64,000 bases of DNA, taken from NCBI RefSeq assembly GCF_040829825.1, contig NZ_JBFOLH010000007.1; one strand, given 5' to 3'. The DNA comes from Leadbetterella sp040829825. Its GTDB lineage: Bacteria > Bacteroidota > Bacteroidia > Cytophagales > Spirosomataceae. The notes below the pieces were generated by a model, which was not told the origin of the DNA, did not search any database, and worked only from the letters and a program-made list of their open reading frames with translations. The position numbers and the translations under genes are program-made. This document shows positions 51,648-60,394 of this stretch, piece by piece; positions within the stretch are counted from its first letter, which is position 1, and each line of letters opens with the position of its first letter.

Positions 51648-52607
51648 ATGCAGGAAATATTAAAGCCGGTAGATAGAGATATCTTAAAAAAAGAGTTAAA
51701 CGAAAACACATTCTTACGATATACCAATTTCGGGCATATCGAGGTTCACCTGGTGAATCATCACCGGCAGCCTCATGTGATCCAGGAAATAGGCCGGCTG
51801 CGGGAGCTGACATTCAGGGCAGCCGGCGGAGGTACCGGGTTGCCTGTGGATATCGATGAAAACGATATCTGTGAAGACGCGTATGACCAGCTGATCACCT
51901 GGGATCCGGAAGAGGAAGAAATTGTGGCCGGGTACCGGCTTATCAGGGGGGGCAATGTAAGTACCAACGAACACGGCGTTCACAACCTTTCCACAGCCCA
52001 TTATTTTCATTTTTCGGAGAAATTCAAGAGCGATTACCTGCCGTATACCATTGAGCTGGGGCGGTCTTTTGTTCAACCCAAATTTCAGCCGGGGAAAGAT
52101 AACCGGAAAGGCCTTTTTTCACTGGATAACCTGTGGGACGGCCTGGGTGCAATTATTATGCTGAACCCTGACATTAAGTATCTTTTCGGGAAGGTGACCA
52201 TGTACCCGCACTACAACAAAGAGGCGCGCGATCTGCTGCTCTATTTCATGAATCATTATTTTCCGGATCCCGAGAGGCTGGTGTGGCCTATCCGGCCTTT
52301 GGGGTATTTTACCGATGTCACCGGGTATGCAGGTATTTTTGACGGCCTGAGCTATAAAGAAGGCTATAAAGTGCTGAACACGCGCGTGCGGGCCCTGGGA
52401 GAAAATATCCCGCCCCTGATCAATACCTATATGGGGCTTTCATCGACGATGAAATCGTTTGGTACGGCGCAGAATGAAGATTTCGGGGAAGTGGAAGAAA
52501 CGGGTATACTCATCACCATTGCCGATATCTTTGACAGCAAGAAAGAACGGCACATGAGCTCATTTGAAAGAGACCGGCATTACGGCCGGCCCAGGGAAAA
52601 GAGGTAG
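51648..52607 (+). CDS. glsB: GNAT-type N-acyltransferase, GlsB/OlsB-like
   Basis: A 319-residue protein of the OlsB/GlsB group (Acetyltransf_5, sometimes labelled hemolysin), which joins a 3-hydroxy fatty acid from ACP to the amino group of glycine or ornithine. Seen are the opening HVIQEIGRLRELTFRAAGGGTG, the core EEEEIVAGYRLIRGGNV and YTIELGRSFVQPKFQPGKDNRKGLFSLDNLWDGLGAIIMLNPDIKYLFGKVTMYPHYN. It follows the GlsA-like gene by 11 bases. Glycine is favoured over ornithine because glycine lipids are the known product of this pair in the phylum; this remains inference. Confidence 0.8.
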   Translation: MQEILKPVDRDILKKELNENTFLRYTNFGHIEVHLVNHHRQPHVIQEIGRLRELTFRAAGGGTGLPVDIDENDICEDAYDQLITWDPEEEEIVAGYRLIRGGNVSTNEHGVHNLSTAHYFHFSEKFKSDYLPYTIELGRSFVQPKFQPGKDNRKGLFSLDNLWDGLGAIIMLNPDIKYLFGKVTMYPHYNKEARDLLLYFMNHYFPDPERLVWPIRPLGYFTDVTGYAGIFDGLSYKEGYKVLNTRVRALGENIPPLINTYMGLSSTMKSFGTAQNEDFGEVEETGILITIADIFDSKKERHMSSFERDRHYGRPREKR

Positions 52608-52633
52608 CTTTTTTACAATCTGCCCGGAATGCC

Positions 52634-53998
52634 ATGAAGAAAAACCTGCTTTTCTATTCGGCGGTTGCCGCATTTTTCTCGCTCATTATTTACCGGATTC
52701 TTAAAGCCGGTAAATTGCTCGAACAAAACCGGGTAGTTTACGAGGCAAAGGCTGATGACAGCTTCGTGGATACTCTGCTGTTTAACCTGCACCATCCGCT
52801 GGCAGTGCTGCTGAGCCAGATGGTGGTGATTGTGGCGGTAGCCAAGCTGTTTGGCTTTATTTGTAAAAAGATAGGGCAGCCTTCTGTAGTAGGAGAGATG
52901 ATTGCCGGTATCCTGCTTGGTCCTTCTCTTTTCGGAATGTATTTTCCCGGCCTGTCGGCTACCTTATTTCCGCCGGCTTCATTCGTGAACCTGCAGCTTT
53001 TAAGCCAGATAGGGCTAGTGTTCTATATGTTTATCATAGGTCTCGAACTGGACCTGGGCGCCTTGAAAAACCGCACAGATCAGGCAGTGGTCATCAGCCA
53101 TGCCAGCATTATCGTGCCGTTTACTTTAGGAACCGGGCTTTCTTATTTCCTGTATGACCGTTTTGCGGCTGAAGGAGTTAATTTCCTCTCTTTTGCGCTT
53201 TTTATGGGGGTGGCTATGAGTATTACGGCATTTCCGGTGCTGGCCCGTATCGTGCAGGAAAGAGGGATCTATAAAACGCCCTTAGGCACTATGGTGATTA
53301 CCTGTGCAGCGGTTGATGATATCACGGCATGGTGTGTTCTGGCTGCGGTGATTGCCATTGCCAAAGCGGGGTCAGCCATAAGTGCCGTCTACACCCTTGC
53401 ACTGGCCCTTGTTTATGTGATAGTTATGATGCGGGTGATCCGGCCTGTGCTGCAGCGGTGGCTTTCGGAAAAAGGAGGCGATCTGACCCGGCGCAAAATA
53501 GCCGTTATTTTCCTGACCGTGGTGATTTCAGCGTATACATCCGAAGTGATCGGTATTCATGCCTTATTCGGGGCTTTCCTGGCCGGGATCATCATGCCGG
53601 CGGGCTTCCGTCAGCTGCTGGTGAATAAGGTGGAAGACCTGACCGTGGTATTGCTGCTGCCCCTGTTTTTTGCCTTTACAGGCCTGAGAACGCAGATCAG
53701 CGGGTTATCTGACCCTGAAATGTACGGCACATTGTTTTTTATTGTGCTGGTGGCGGTAGCCGGTAAGCTTCTGGGCAGTGCGCTGGCTGCAAAATTTGTG
53801 GGGCAGGACTGGAAAACAAGCCTATCTATCGGCGCATTGATGAATACCCGGGGGCTGATGGAGCTGGTAGTGCTGAATATAGGGTATGACCTGGGGGTGC
53901 TAAACCCGGAGATTTTTGCAATGATGGTGTTTATGGCACTCATTACCACGTTTATGACCGGCCCGCTTCTTACCCTGATCCGTAAAATCTTCCGTTAA
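52634..53998 (+). CDS. Monovalent cation:proton antiporter, CPA2 family
   Basis: A 454-residue membrane antiporter of the CPA2 (KefB/NapA-like) family with about 13 hydrophobic segments. Seen are the first family block KIGQPSVVGEMIAGILLGPSLFG, LLSQIGLVFYMFIIGLELDLGALK, the discontinuous-helix segment FALFMGVAMSITAFPVLARIVQERG, the ion-binding TCAAVDDITAW with its Asp pair, and GALMNTRGLMELVVLNIGYDLGVL. It has no regulatory RCK domain. It would exchange sodium or potassium for protons at the inner membrane. It starts 26 bases after glsB and may share its transcript. Confidence 0.92.
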   Translation: MKKNLLFYSAVAAFFSLIIYRILKAGKLLEQNRVVYEAKADDSFVDTLLFNLHHPLAVLLSQMVVIVAVAKLFGFICKKIGQPSVVGEMIAGILLGPSLFGMYFPGLSATLFPPASFVNLQLLSQIGLVFYMFIIGLELDLGALKNRTDQAVVISHASIIVPFTLGTGLSYFLYDRFAAEGVNFLSFALFMGVAMSITAFPVLARIVQERGIYKTPLGTMVITCAAVDDITAWCVLAAVIAIAKAGSAISAVYTLALALVYVIVMMRVIRPVLQRWLSEKGGDLTRRKIAVIFLTVVISAYTSEVIGIHALFGAFLAGIIMPAGFRQLLVNKVEDLTVVLLLPLFFAFTGLRTQISGLSDPEMYGTLFFIVLVAVAGKLLGSALAAKFVGQDWKTSLSIGALMNTRGLMELVVLNIGYDLGVLNPEIFAMMVFMALITTFMTGPLLTLIRKIFR

Positions 53999-54060
53999 GC
54001 CGGCCTGCACTCTTTCCCCGGCCGGATAAATAAATCTTAGGTTTTTATATAAAAAAGTCG

Positions 54061-54068
54061 TACCTTTG
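54061..54068 (+). promoter_or_regulatory. -7 element of the muramidase-like gene
   Basis: TACCTTTG, an exact TAnnTTTG match, 104 bp before the chosen ATG at 54172. No other gene starts in between. Confidence 0.5.
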
Positions 54069-54171
54069 CGTTTCTTTTTTGGAAATGGGCCTGAATCTAT
54101 CTCAGAGTCAGTCATTTCCGGCCGGTCGGCCAACTGCACTTTGCAGTATTTTTCCACCAAAAGACAATGAA

Positions 54172-54735
54172 ATGGTCAAATGGTTAGGTTTAATTCTTTT
54201 ATCTTTTTCCGCTAACGCAGCCTCTTTCGAGAAATATGTGCCTAAGCTTCTGAAATTTGAAGGAGCAGGTTACGGAATCCACAAACCACTTTGGGGCGAC
54301 AAAAACTTCTCACGGCAGGAGGCCGTAGACATCTACCGCCGCGAATACTGGAACAAATATCACGGTAATTATTTTAAAAGCCAGGATCTGGCTGAAGTGC
54401 TGATTGACCACCTGATCAATGCAGGGGAAGGGAAAGACCGCATGAATATCAAGGCATTTGAGGCTATCCTGGGAGTTGAACAGGACGGTGTCTTGTCGCG
54501 TGCCGATGTACGGGCGGCCAATGCCTATCCGTATCCGGATGAGCTGGTGAATTCTTTTGTGAAATACCGGGTTTTATACTACCGTTCACGGAAACTGGCG
54601 TATAAATACCCCGGCTGGGAAAAGCGGGCCCGTTCTTTCTTTATCAACACGGAAGACAATGACCTGAGTGTGGCCGATTACGATCTGCCGGCTGAGCTGG
54701 AAGAAAAGTTTGAGCACATCGCGCTGGCAGGGTAG
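54172..54735 (+). CDS. GH108-type N-acetylmuramidase-like protein
   Basis: A 187-residue exported protein with signal peptide MVKWLGLILLSFSANAA. The part FEKYVPKLLKFEGAGYGIHKP places a Glu where the GH108 muramidase catalytic Glu (usually E-G-G) is expected, followed by SRQEAVDIYRREYWNKYHGN and AEVLIDHLINAGEG, then a short peptidoglycan-binding-like part (FEAILGVEQDGVLSRADVRAAN). Family members from phages are endolysins; here there is no phage gene nearby, so a cell-wall remodelling enzyme is more likely. The common EGG-y-v-x-D-P-x-D-x-G-G motif is shortened. I chose the start at the signal peptide; a longer frame from 54079 has no support. Confidence 0.8.
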   Translation: MVKWLGLILLSFSANAASFEKYVPKLLKFEGAGYGIHKPLWGDKNFSRQEAVDIYRREYWNKYHGNYFKSQDLAEVLIDHLINAGEGKDRMNIKAFEAILGVEQDGVLSRADVRAANAYPYPDELVNSFVKYRVLYYRSRKLAYKYPGWEKRARSFFINTEDNDLSVADYDLPAELEEKFEHIALAG

Positions 54736-54764
54736 TATCAGAGGGAGGTGACAAACGGCAATTG

Positions 54765-56372
54765 TTACGTCTGGATCACGCCTACATTGTACCGTTCGGT
54801 AATGGGAGCGTGATCTGCTGCTTCTATGCCCATGCTGATGACCTTCCGGGTTTCGGCGGGGTCAATGATGCCGTCTACCCACAGCCGGGCTGCTGCATAG
54901 TAGGGACTGAGCTGTTCGCTGTATTTCCGGTCTATCTCGTTGAGAAGCTCCGCTTTCTCTTCTTCGGTCAGCTGTACTCCTTTGCTTTTCAGGGCGGCCT
55001 CCCGGATCTGCAGCAGGGTTTTACCGGCTGAAGCACCGCTCATGACCGCCATCTGGGCCGAGGGCCAGGCATAGATCAGTCGCGGGTCATAGGCTTTCCC
55101 GCACATGGCGTAATTGCCGGCGCCGTAGCTGTTGCCTATAATAAAGGTGAATTTGGGTACCACTGAATTGGCCATGGCATTCACCATTTTGGCGCCGTCT
55201 TTAATAATACCGCCCTGCTCCGAGCGGCTGCCTACCATAAACCCGGTGACATCCTGCAGGAAAACCAGCGGAATGCGCTGCTGGTTGCAGTTCATGATGA
55301 AACGGGCAGCCTTGTCGGCCGAGTCGCTGTAAATCACCCCGCCCATTTGCAGCTCGGTACCGCCACCCGGCTTCCTGGCTTTTACAATTTCCCGCTGGTT
55401 GGCTACAATGCCCACGGCCCAGCCGTCTATCCGGGCGGTGGCGCAGATCAGCGTCTTGCCGTATTCGGCCTTATATTCTTCCAGGCTGCCTTCATCTGCA
55501 AGGGTATCTAAAATAGCATGCATATTGTAGGGACTGGTACGGTCCTGGGGCAGCAATTCGCCGGCCTTTTCCGGTGAAACGGCGGGCGGGCGGGATGTCT
55601 TGCGGTTAAAGCCGGCCCGGGCAAAGCCTCCCATTTTGTCGATCACGTCTTTTATGGCGTCCAGGCAGGCCTCATCGGTAGGGAAACGGTTATCGGTGAC
55701 TCCCGAAATCACGGAATGGGTGGAGGCACCGCCCAGGGTTTCGGCATCCACGTTTTCGCCGATCGACGATTTGACGAGGTACGGGCCGGCCAGGAATACC
55801 GAGCCGGAGTCCTGGACAATATATGCATAGTCGGACATAATGGGCAGGTAGGCGCCACCGGCTACGCAGCTCCCCATAATGGCGGAGATCTGCGGAATAC
55901 CCATCGACGACATCCGGGCATTGTTCCGGAAAATCCGCCCGAAATGCTCCTTGTCCGGGAAAATCTCATCCTGCATAGGCAGGTAAACACCGGCTGAGTC
56001 TACCAGGTAGATAATGGGGAGGTGATTCTCCATGGCAATTTCCTGCGCCCGCAGGTTTTTCTTGCCGGAGATGGGAAACCAGGCTCCTGCCTTCACCGTG
56101 GCGTCATTCGACACGATCACGCACATCCTCTCCCTTACATACCCGATCACCACCACTACTCCGCCGTTCGGGCAGCCGCCCTCTTCTTCGTACATGCCGT
56201 CGCCGGCAAACATGCCCACTTCCAAGTAATCGCGGCCTTCATCGAGCAGGTATTCTACCCTTTCCCAGGCGGTAAGCTTGCCTTTGCTCTTATGTTTCTT
56301 AATTTTGTCAGGGCCGCCACCCAGCTTCAGCGCTTCTTTCCTGGCGTTTAAGATGGATATTAAATCTTTCAT
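54765..56372 (-). CDS. mccB: Acyl-CoA carboxylase beta subunit (methylcrotonyl-CoA carboxylase type)
   Basis: A 535-residue carboxyltransferase subunit that moves carboxyl from biotin to an acyl-CoA. Visible are the N-terminal half with GKLTAWERVEYLLDEG, LPIIYLVDSAGVYLPMQDEIFPDKEHFGRIFRN and GSCVAGGAYLPIMSDY, and the C-terminal half with FLQDVTGFMVGSRSEQGGIIKDGAKMVNA and IIGNSYGAGNYAMCGKAYDPRLIYAWPSAQMAVMSG. The combination points to 3-methylcrotonyl-CoA carboxylase over propionyl-CoA carboxylase. The biotin-bearing alpha subunit is not in the window. Divergent from acyl-CoA dehydrogenase and HMG-CoA lyase genes, which together suggest leucine catabolism. Confidence 0.9.
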   Translation of the reverse strand: MKDLISILNARKEALKLGGGPDKIKKHKSKGKLTAWERVEYLLDEGRDYLEVGMFAGDGMYEEEGGCPNGGVVVVIGYVRERMCVIVSNDATVKAGAWFPISGKKNLRAQEIAMENHLPIIYLVDSAGVYLPMQDEIFPDKEHFGRIFRNNARMSSMGIPQISAIMGSCVAGGAYLPIMSDYAYIVQDSGSVFLAGPYLVKSSIGENVDAETLGGASTHSVISGVTDNRFPTDEACLDAIKDVIDKMGGFARAGFNRKTSRPPAVSPEKAGELLPQDRTSPYNMHAILDTLADEGSLEEYKAEYGKTLICATARIDGWAVGIVANQREIVKARKPGGGTELQMGGVIYSDSADKAARFIMNCNQQRIPLVFLQDVTGFMVGSRSEQGGIIKDGAKMVNAMANSVVPKFTFIIGNSYGAGNYAMCGKAYDPRLIYAWPSAQMAVMSGASAGKTLLQIREAALKSKGVQLTEEEKAELLNEIDRKYSEQLSPYYAAARLWVDGIIDPAETRKVISMGIEAADHAPITERYNVGVIQT

Positions 56373-56525
56373 TTATTAAATTCTTCAGAATATTATTTGG
56401 GAACGGATTTTTTTCGTTTCATTTTTGATTCCTAAAAATATCACTTTTTTTAAAGAAAATAGGAATTTTTTTAAGATATTTGACATGTAAATTATTAGCA
56501 TAACAAGTAAACAACTATTCAGCCT

Positions 56526-57671
56526 ATGTTCATCACCGATGCAGACCATATGAGTTTGATCCGGCAAAGCGCCCGCGATTTTGCCGAAACCTATATCCGT
56601 CCCCATGTTATGGAGTGGGATGAGGCCCAGGTATTCCCTGTAGATCTTTTCAGGAAACTGGGAGAGTACGGCTTTATGGGTATCGTTATACCGGAAGAAT
56701 ACGGCGGGGCAGGATTGTCTTACCAGGAATACATCACTATCCTCGACGAGATCAGCAAGGTGTGCGGGTCTATCGGCCTGTCTGTGGCAGCACATAATTC
56801 GCTGTGTACGAATCATATTTATAGTTTTGCTAACGAAGACCAGAAGCGTTTTTACCTGCCCCGGCTGGCTTCGGGCGAGTGGATAGGTGCGTGGGGCCTC
56901 ACAGAAACGAGCTCGGGCTCAGATGCCGGCGGGATGACCACTTTTGCCGAAAAAGACGGCGATTATTACGTTTTGAACGGCTCAAAGAACTTTATTACCC
57001 ATGCTATCAGCTCAAACGTGGCCGTGGTCATCGCCCGTTCAGGGTACGGTTCGGGAAGCAGGGAGATGTCAGCCTTTATTGTTGAAAAAGATACCCCCGG
57101 TTTTTCAGCCGGGAAAAAAGAAAATAAGCTGGGTATGCGGGCTTCAGAAACCGCCTGCCTGTTTTTTGATAACTGCAGGGTGCACAAAGACCAGCGCATA
57201 GGGGAGGAAGGTGAAGGCTTTAAGCAGGCGCTGAAGCTTCTCGACGGAGGCAGGATCTCTATTGCGGCCCTTTCGCTGGGCATTGCCCGAGGTGCCTACG
57301 AATGCGCCCTGCGTTATGCCAATGAGCGGGAGCAATTCGGGAAAAAGATCTTCGACTTCCAGGCCGTGAGCTTTAAGCTGGCCGAAATGGCTACCAAGAT
57401 TGAGGCGGCAGAGCTGCTTTGCCGCCAGGCAGCGTACTACAAAGACCACGGCGGGAACGTGACCCGTGCCGGGGCCATGGCCAAGCTTTTTGCTTCAGAA
57501 ACGGCGGTAGAGGTGGCTACAGACAGCGTGCAGATCCACGGGGGGTACGGTTACACCAAAGATTACCCGGCAGAGAAGTTTTTCCGGGATTCCAAACTCT
57601 GCACCATCGGAGAAGGCACTTCGGAAATCCAGAAGATCGTTATTTCAAGAGATATTCAGAAAAATGCGTGA
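56526..57671 (+). CDS. Acyl-CoA dehydrogenase
   Basis: A 381-residue FAD-dependent acyl-CoA dehydrogenase. Seen are GFMGIVIPEEYGGAGLSYQEY, WGLTETSSGSDAGGM, the CoA/FAD part RISIAALSLGIARGAYECALRYANEREQFGKKIFDFQ and the end GGYGYTKDYPAEKFFRDSKLCTIGEGTSEIQKIVISR. The Glu in IGEGTSEIQ is the catalytic base of butyryl-CoA-type enzymes; isovaleryl-CoA dehydrogenases usually lack it there and use a Glu elsewhere. Context (methylcrotonyl-CoA carboxylase, HMG-CoA lyase) suggests leucine catabolism, so the substrate is uncertain between short-chain and branched acyl-CoA. It overlaps the HMG-CoA lyase gene by 8 bases. Confidence 0.92.
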   Translation: MFITDADHMSLIRQSARDFAETYIRPHVMEWDEAQVFPVDLFRKLGEYGFMGIVIPEEYGGAGLSYQEYITILDEISKVCGSIGLSVAAHNSLCTNHIYSFANEDQKRFYLPRLASGEWIGAWGLTETSSGSDAGGMTTFAEKDGDYYVLNGSKNFITHAISSNVAVVIARSGYGSGSREMSAFIVEKDTPGFSAGKKENKLGMRASETACLFFDNCRVHKDQRIGEEGEGFKQALKLLDGGRISIAALSLGIARGAYECALRYANEREQFGKKIFDFQAVSFKLAEMATKIEAAELLCRQAAYYKDHGGNVTRAGAMAKLFASETAVEVATDSVQIHGGYGYTKDYPAEKFFRDSKLCTIGEGTSEIQKIVISRDIQKNA

Positions 57672-58503
57672 AGTGCTGCTGACCGATTGTCCGCGAGACG
57701 CCATCCAGGGAATTCACGCCCAGATTCCCGCAGAGAAGAAGGCGGCTCATATCAACCGGCTGCTGGAGAGTGGCTTGTTTGACCGGATCGACTTCGGGAG
57801 CTTTGTTTCACCGCGGGCCGTGCCCCAGATGGCGGATACGGAAGCGGTGCTGGAGGCCATCGGTGATAACCACGGCACCCGGCTCCTGGCTATCGTGTTG
57901 AATGAGCGGGGTGTGGAAACCGGGCTCCGGTACGCCAAAATCGATTTTTTCGGTTACCCCTTCTCCATTTCGGAAGAGTTTCAGCGGCGAAACGCCAATA
58001 GTAGTGTAGAAGAGTCGTATGAGCGACTGCGCCGGATCAATGACGCGGTGTCAGATGCCGGCCGCCAAACGGAAGTGTATATCTCCATGGGATTCGGTAA
58101 CCCTTACGGCGACCCCTGGAGCGAGCAGCTGGTGGTAGACTGGGTAGGGAAGATCAGCACACTCGGCATCCGGGAGTTTTCTTTGGCCGATACCACGGGT
58201 GAAGCGGATGCCGCCGGGATACAGAAGTTATTTGAAACCTGCAGTGCGGCTTTCCCGGACCTCCGGATAGGCGCGCATTTTCATTCGGAAAGACAGGCAG
58301 GGCTGGAAAAGATCCGGGCAGCTCATGCCGCCGGCTGCCGGAAATTTGACGGTGCGCTGCTGGGCTATGGCGGCTGTCCTTTTGCGCAGAATGAGTTGGT
58401 GGGAAATATTGCTTCTGAGGATCTGCTGGCGTATTTCGGGAGGGGGAGGCAGGAGCAGATCCGTGCGCTGCAGGAGAGTTTCCGGGGTTTAATTGCGATA
58501 TGA
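57664..58503 (+). CDS. mvaB: Hydroxymethylglutaryl-CoA lyase
   Basis: A 279-residue TIM-barrel lyase cleaving HMG-CoA to acetyl-CoA and acetoacetate, the last step of leucine breakdown. Conserved features: CPRDAIQGI with catalytic Arg-Asp (the family usually reads GPRDGLQNE), SFVSPRAVPQMADTEAVLEAI, the metal His pair in IGAHFHSERQAG and the active-site Cys loop GYGGCPFAQNELVGNIASED. It is about 20 residues shorter than most members. The start lies in the last 8 bases of the acyl-CoA dehydrogenase gene. The acetoacetate can be activated by the AacS enzyme encoded at 46 kb. The 3' end overlaps the convergent epimerase gene by 15 bases. Confidence 0.88.
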   Translation: MREVLLTDCPRDAIQGIHAQIPAEKKAAHINRLLESGLFDRIDFGSFVSPRAVPQMADTEAVLEAIGDNHGTRLLAIVLNERGVETGLRYAKIDFFGYPFSISEEFQRRNANSSVEESYERLRRINDAVSDAGRQTEVYISMGFGNPYGDPWSEQLVVDWVGKISTLGIREFSLADTTGEADAAGIQKLFETCSAAFPDLRIGAHFHSERQAGLEKIRAAHAAGCRKFDGALLGYGGCPFAQNELVGNIASEDLLAYFGRGRQEQIRALQESFRGLIAI

Positions 58504-59520
58504 ATCCGGTCGAAACCTGTTTTCGTGGTCACGCAAATACTGCATGGCTTCTTTCACGGCTTGTGTTGAATTTTTGGGGTTGAACCCTAATTCTGTCCGT
58601 GCTTTTGAAATGTCAAAGTCTTGTTGAAGCCCCGAAAACATTGAAATGTCTTTGGTAGTTAGTAAAGGTTCTTTGCCCCTTATCTGGCTTATGATTTCCA
58701 TACACCACGCAATGGCGAATAAAATGGATTTCGGGACGGCTACCGGCAGTTTTATTTTGAGTTCGGGGAAAAGTTCCTGCGCTATTTTGGTCGTTTCCTG
58801 GATAGACGTGCATTTTTCGTTGGCCAGAATATAGCGTTCCCCATTCCTGCCTTTTGTTGCTGCCAGATAACAGCCTTCGGCTACGTCTTTTACGTCAATC
58901 CAATTTAATGTGATGTTGGTTTCAACAGGAATTTCCTTTTTCAAAATGGCACAGATAATGTTGTAGGAAACGTTTAGCGGTGCAAATGCTTCGCTTCCGA
59001 TCATTGCAGCAGGCAACACGGCAACCAATTCAATAGCATGTTTTTTTGCCAGCTCAAACGCCAGTTTTTCACCGTCATTTTTTGAGTTGTAATACATATC
59101 TCTGCGGTCGGGATTGTAGCCGTAGCTTTCGCGGGTGGGCAGTTGCGAATAATTGAGTGCGGCGATTGAACTTACATAAACAATTCTTTTTACGCCGGCT
59201 TCGGCTGCTGCTTCAATGGTGTTTTTTGTGCCGTCTAAATTTACGTCATAAATCTCTTTTTTGGGGTCTTTTGCCCAAAGTTTGAACGCGGCGCCAACGG
59301 CATAAAACGTTTCAACACCTTGCAAAGCATTTATCAAAGATTGTTTGTTCGTGATGTCGGCCTGCACAACTTCACAATCCAAACCCGCAAAAGGTTCTTT
59401 GTGGCTGATGTTGCGAACCGAAGCCCGGACAGGAACGCCTTTGCTGATGAGCAAACGCACTAAATTGTTACCCAGATGCCCGTTTGCACCTGTGACAAAT
59501 GCTAAATTTTTCTGTGCCAT
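58489..59520 (-). CDS. NAD(P)-dependent epimerase/dehydratase family protein
   Basis: A 343-residue extended short-chain dehydrogenase, resembling dihydroflavonol 4-reductase-like proteins. The cofactor loop is VTGANGHLGNNLVRLL, then RASVRNISHKEPF, the Ser of YVSSIAALNYS and the catalytic Tyr-Lys pair in MYYNSKNDGEKLAFELA. I start at ATG 59520 (MAQKNLAFVTGANG), the longer frame adding seven unlikely residues. It is AT-richer than the catabolic genes next to it and marks the beginning of an accessory stretch that reaches the window end. The substrate is unknown. Confidence 0.88.
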   Translation of the reverse strand: MAQKNLAFVTGANGHLGNNLVRLLISKGVPVRASVRNISHKEPFAGLDCEVVQADITNKQSLINALQGVETFYAVGAAFKLWAKDPKKEIYDVNLDGTKNTIEAAAEAGVKRIVYVSSIAALNYSQLPTRESYGYNPDRRDMYYNSKNDGEKLAFELAKKHAIELVAVLPAAMIGSEAFAPLNVSYNIICAILKKEIPVETNITLNWIDVKDVAEGCYLAATKGRNGERYILANEKCTSIQETTKIAQELFPELKIKLPVAVPKSILFAIAWCMEIISQIRGKEPLLTTKDISMFSGLQQDFDISKARTELGFNPKNSTQAVKEAMQYLRDHENRFRPDSYRN

Positions 59521-59578
59521 ATTTTTGATATTTTGGCACAAAATTCAGCAGGGCGATTTCAAAAGCACTTCGCAAATG

Positions 59579-60154
59579 CTACTTAATGATTTCCCTGCGT
59601 ATCCGGCTTAAACTTTTTGCATTCATTCCCAAAAACGAGGCGATGTATTGCAGCGGGACATTGTGTAAGATTTCAGGATAGTTTTTAATGAGGTTTTGGT
59701 AACGTTGTTCGGCCGTAAGCGTCGCCAGTTCTTTTGAGCGCGTTTCGTTGTAGGCCAATGATTGCTGAAAAACCAAAATGTAGAAATCTTTGAGCGCCGG
59801 GCTTTTTTGTGTAAGTAAATCCAAATCAGATTTTGTTATTCGTAATAATTCGCATTCGGTAATGCATTCCAGGTTCTCGCCTGAGCGGGTTTGATTGACG
59901 AAGTTGAAATACGAAGTGATAAAACCGGGTGGACAATTAATGTGTGTCGTAACTTGATCGCCTTTGTCGTTATAATGAAATAAACGAACAAAGCCGGATA
60001 CCACAAAATACAGGTATTTTGGTATTTTATTTTCTTCTTCAATCACACGGTTTTTCGGGTAAAGCACCGGCTCGAAAAACGTTTCGCATAGCGTTTTTTC
60101 GCTGTCGGTAAGCGTTACGTTTTGCGATATGAGTTGTACTAGATGTCTATGCAT
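59579..60154 (-). CDS. Crp/Fnr-family transcriptional regulator
   Basis: A 191-residue regulator with an N-terminal cyclic-nucleotide-binding-like beta roll (ETFFEPVLYPKNRVIEEENKIPKYLYFVVSGFVRLFHYNDKGDQVTTHI), a dimer helix, and a C-terminal helix-turn-helix (VPLQYIASFLGMNAKSLSRIRREI). It lacks the cysteine cluster of Fnr and the full cAMP pocket, as is common for this Bacteroidota group. It lies 58 bases upstream of the epimerase gene, in the same orientation, and may control it. Confidence 0.9.
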   Translation of the reverse strand: MHRHLVQLISQNVTLTDSEKTLCETFFEPVLYPKNRVIEEENKIPKYLYFVVSGFVRLFHYNDKGDQVTTHINCPPGFITSYFNFVNQTRSGENLECITECELLRITKSDLDLLTQKSPALKDFYILVFQQSLAYNETRSKELATLTAEQRYQNLIKNYPEILHNVPLQYIASFLGMNAKSLSRIRREIIK

Positions 60155-60365
60155 TTTGTAAAGATAGAAAAATGACTTTCCATCACACTATTTTTCTGCC
60201 CCGGGTTATTGTTATGGTCTGTCCTACTTAGCTTATCTAACCGTCATAATTTATTTTTTCATATTCTCTCCGAAGATTCTCGTCTTTTGCTAATCTGTCC
60301 CGCAAATTAATTGGATTTTTACAATGTCAGGGTTTATAGAACAATAGTGAAGATTAAACTTCCCG

Positions 60366-60390
60366 GGCCAAACCGAATGTTGGCGGTATG
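60366..60390. repeat. attC-like half site (a)
   Basis: GCCAAACCGAATGTTGGCGGT at 60367-60387 matches the right end of the large palindrome at 63808-64000 (GCCAAACCGAATGTT) in 15 of 15 shared bases. It lies just after the stop codon, in gene direction, of the flavin reductase gene. Confidence 0.55.
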
Positions 60391-60394
60391 TGGA

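Noticed and set aside
54172..54735. Prophage endolysin
   Set aside because: The protein has its own signal peptide and there are no phage genes around it.
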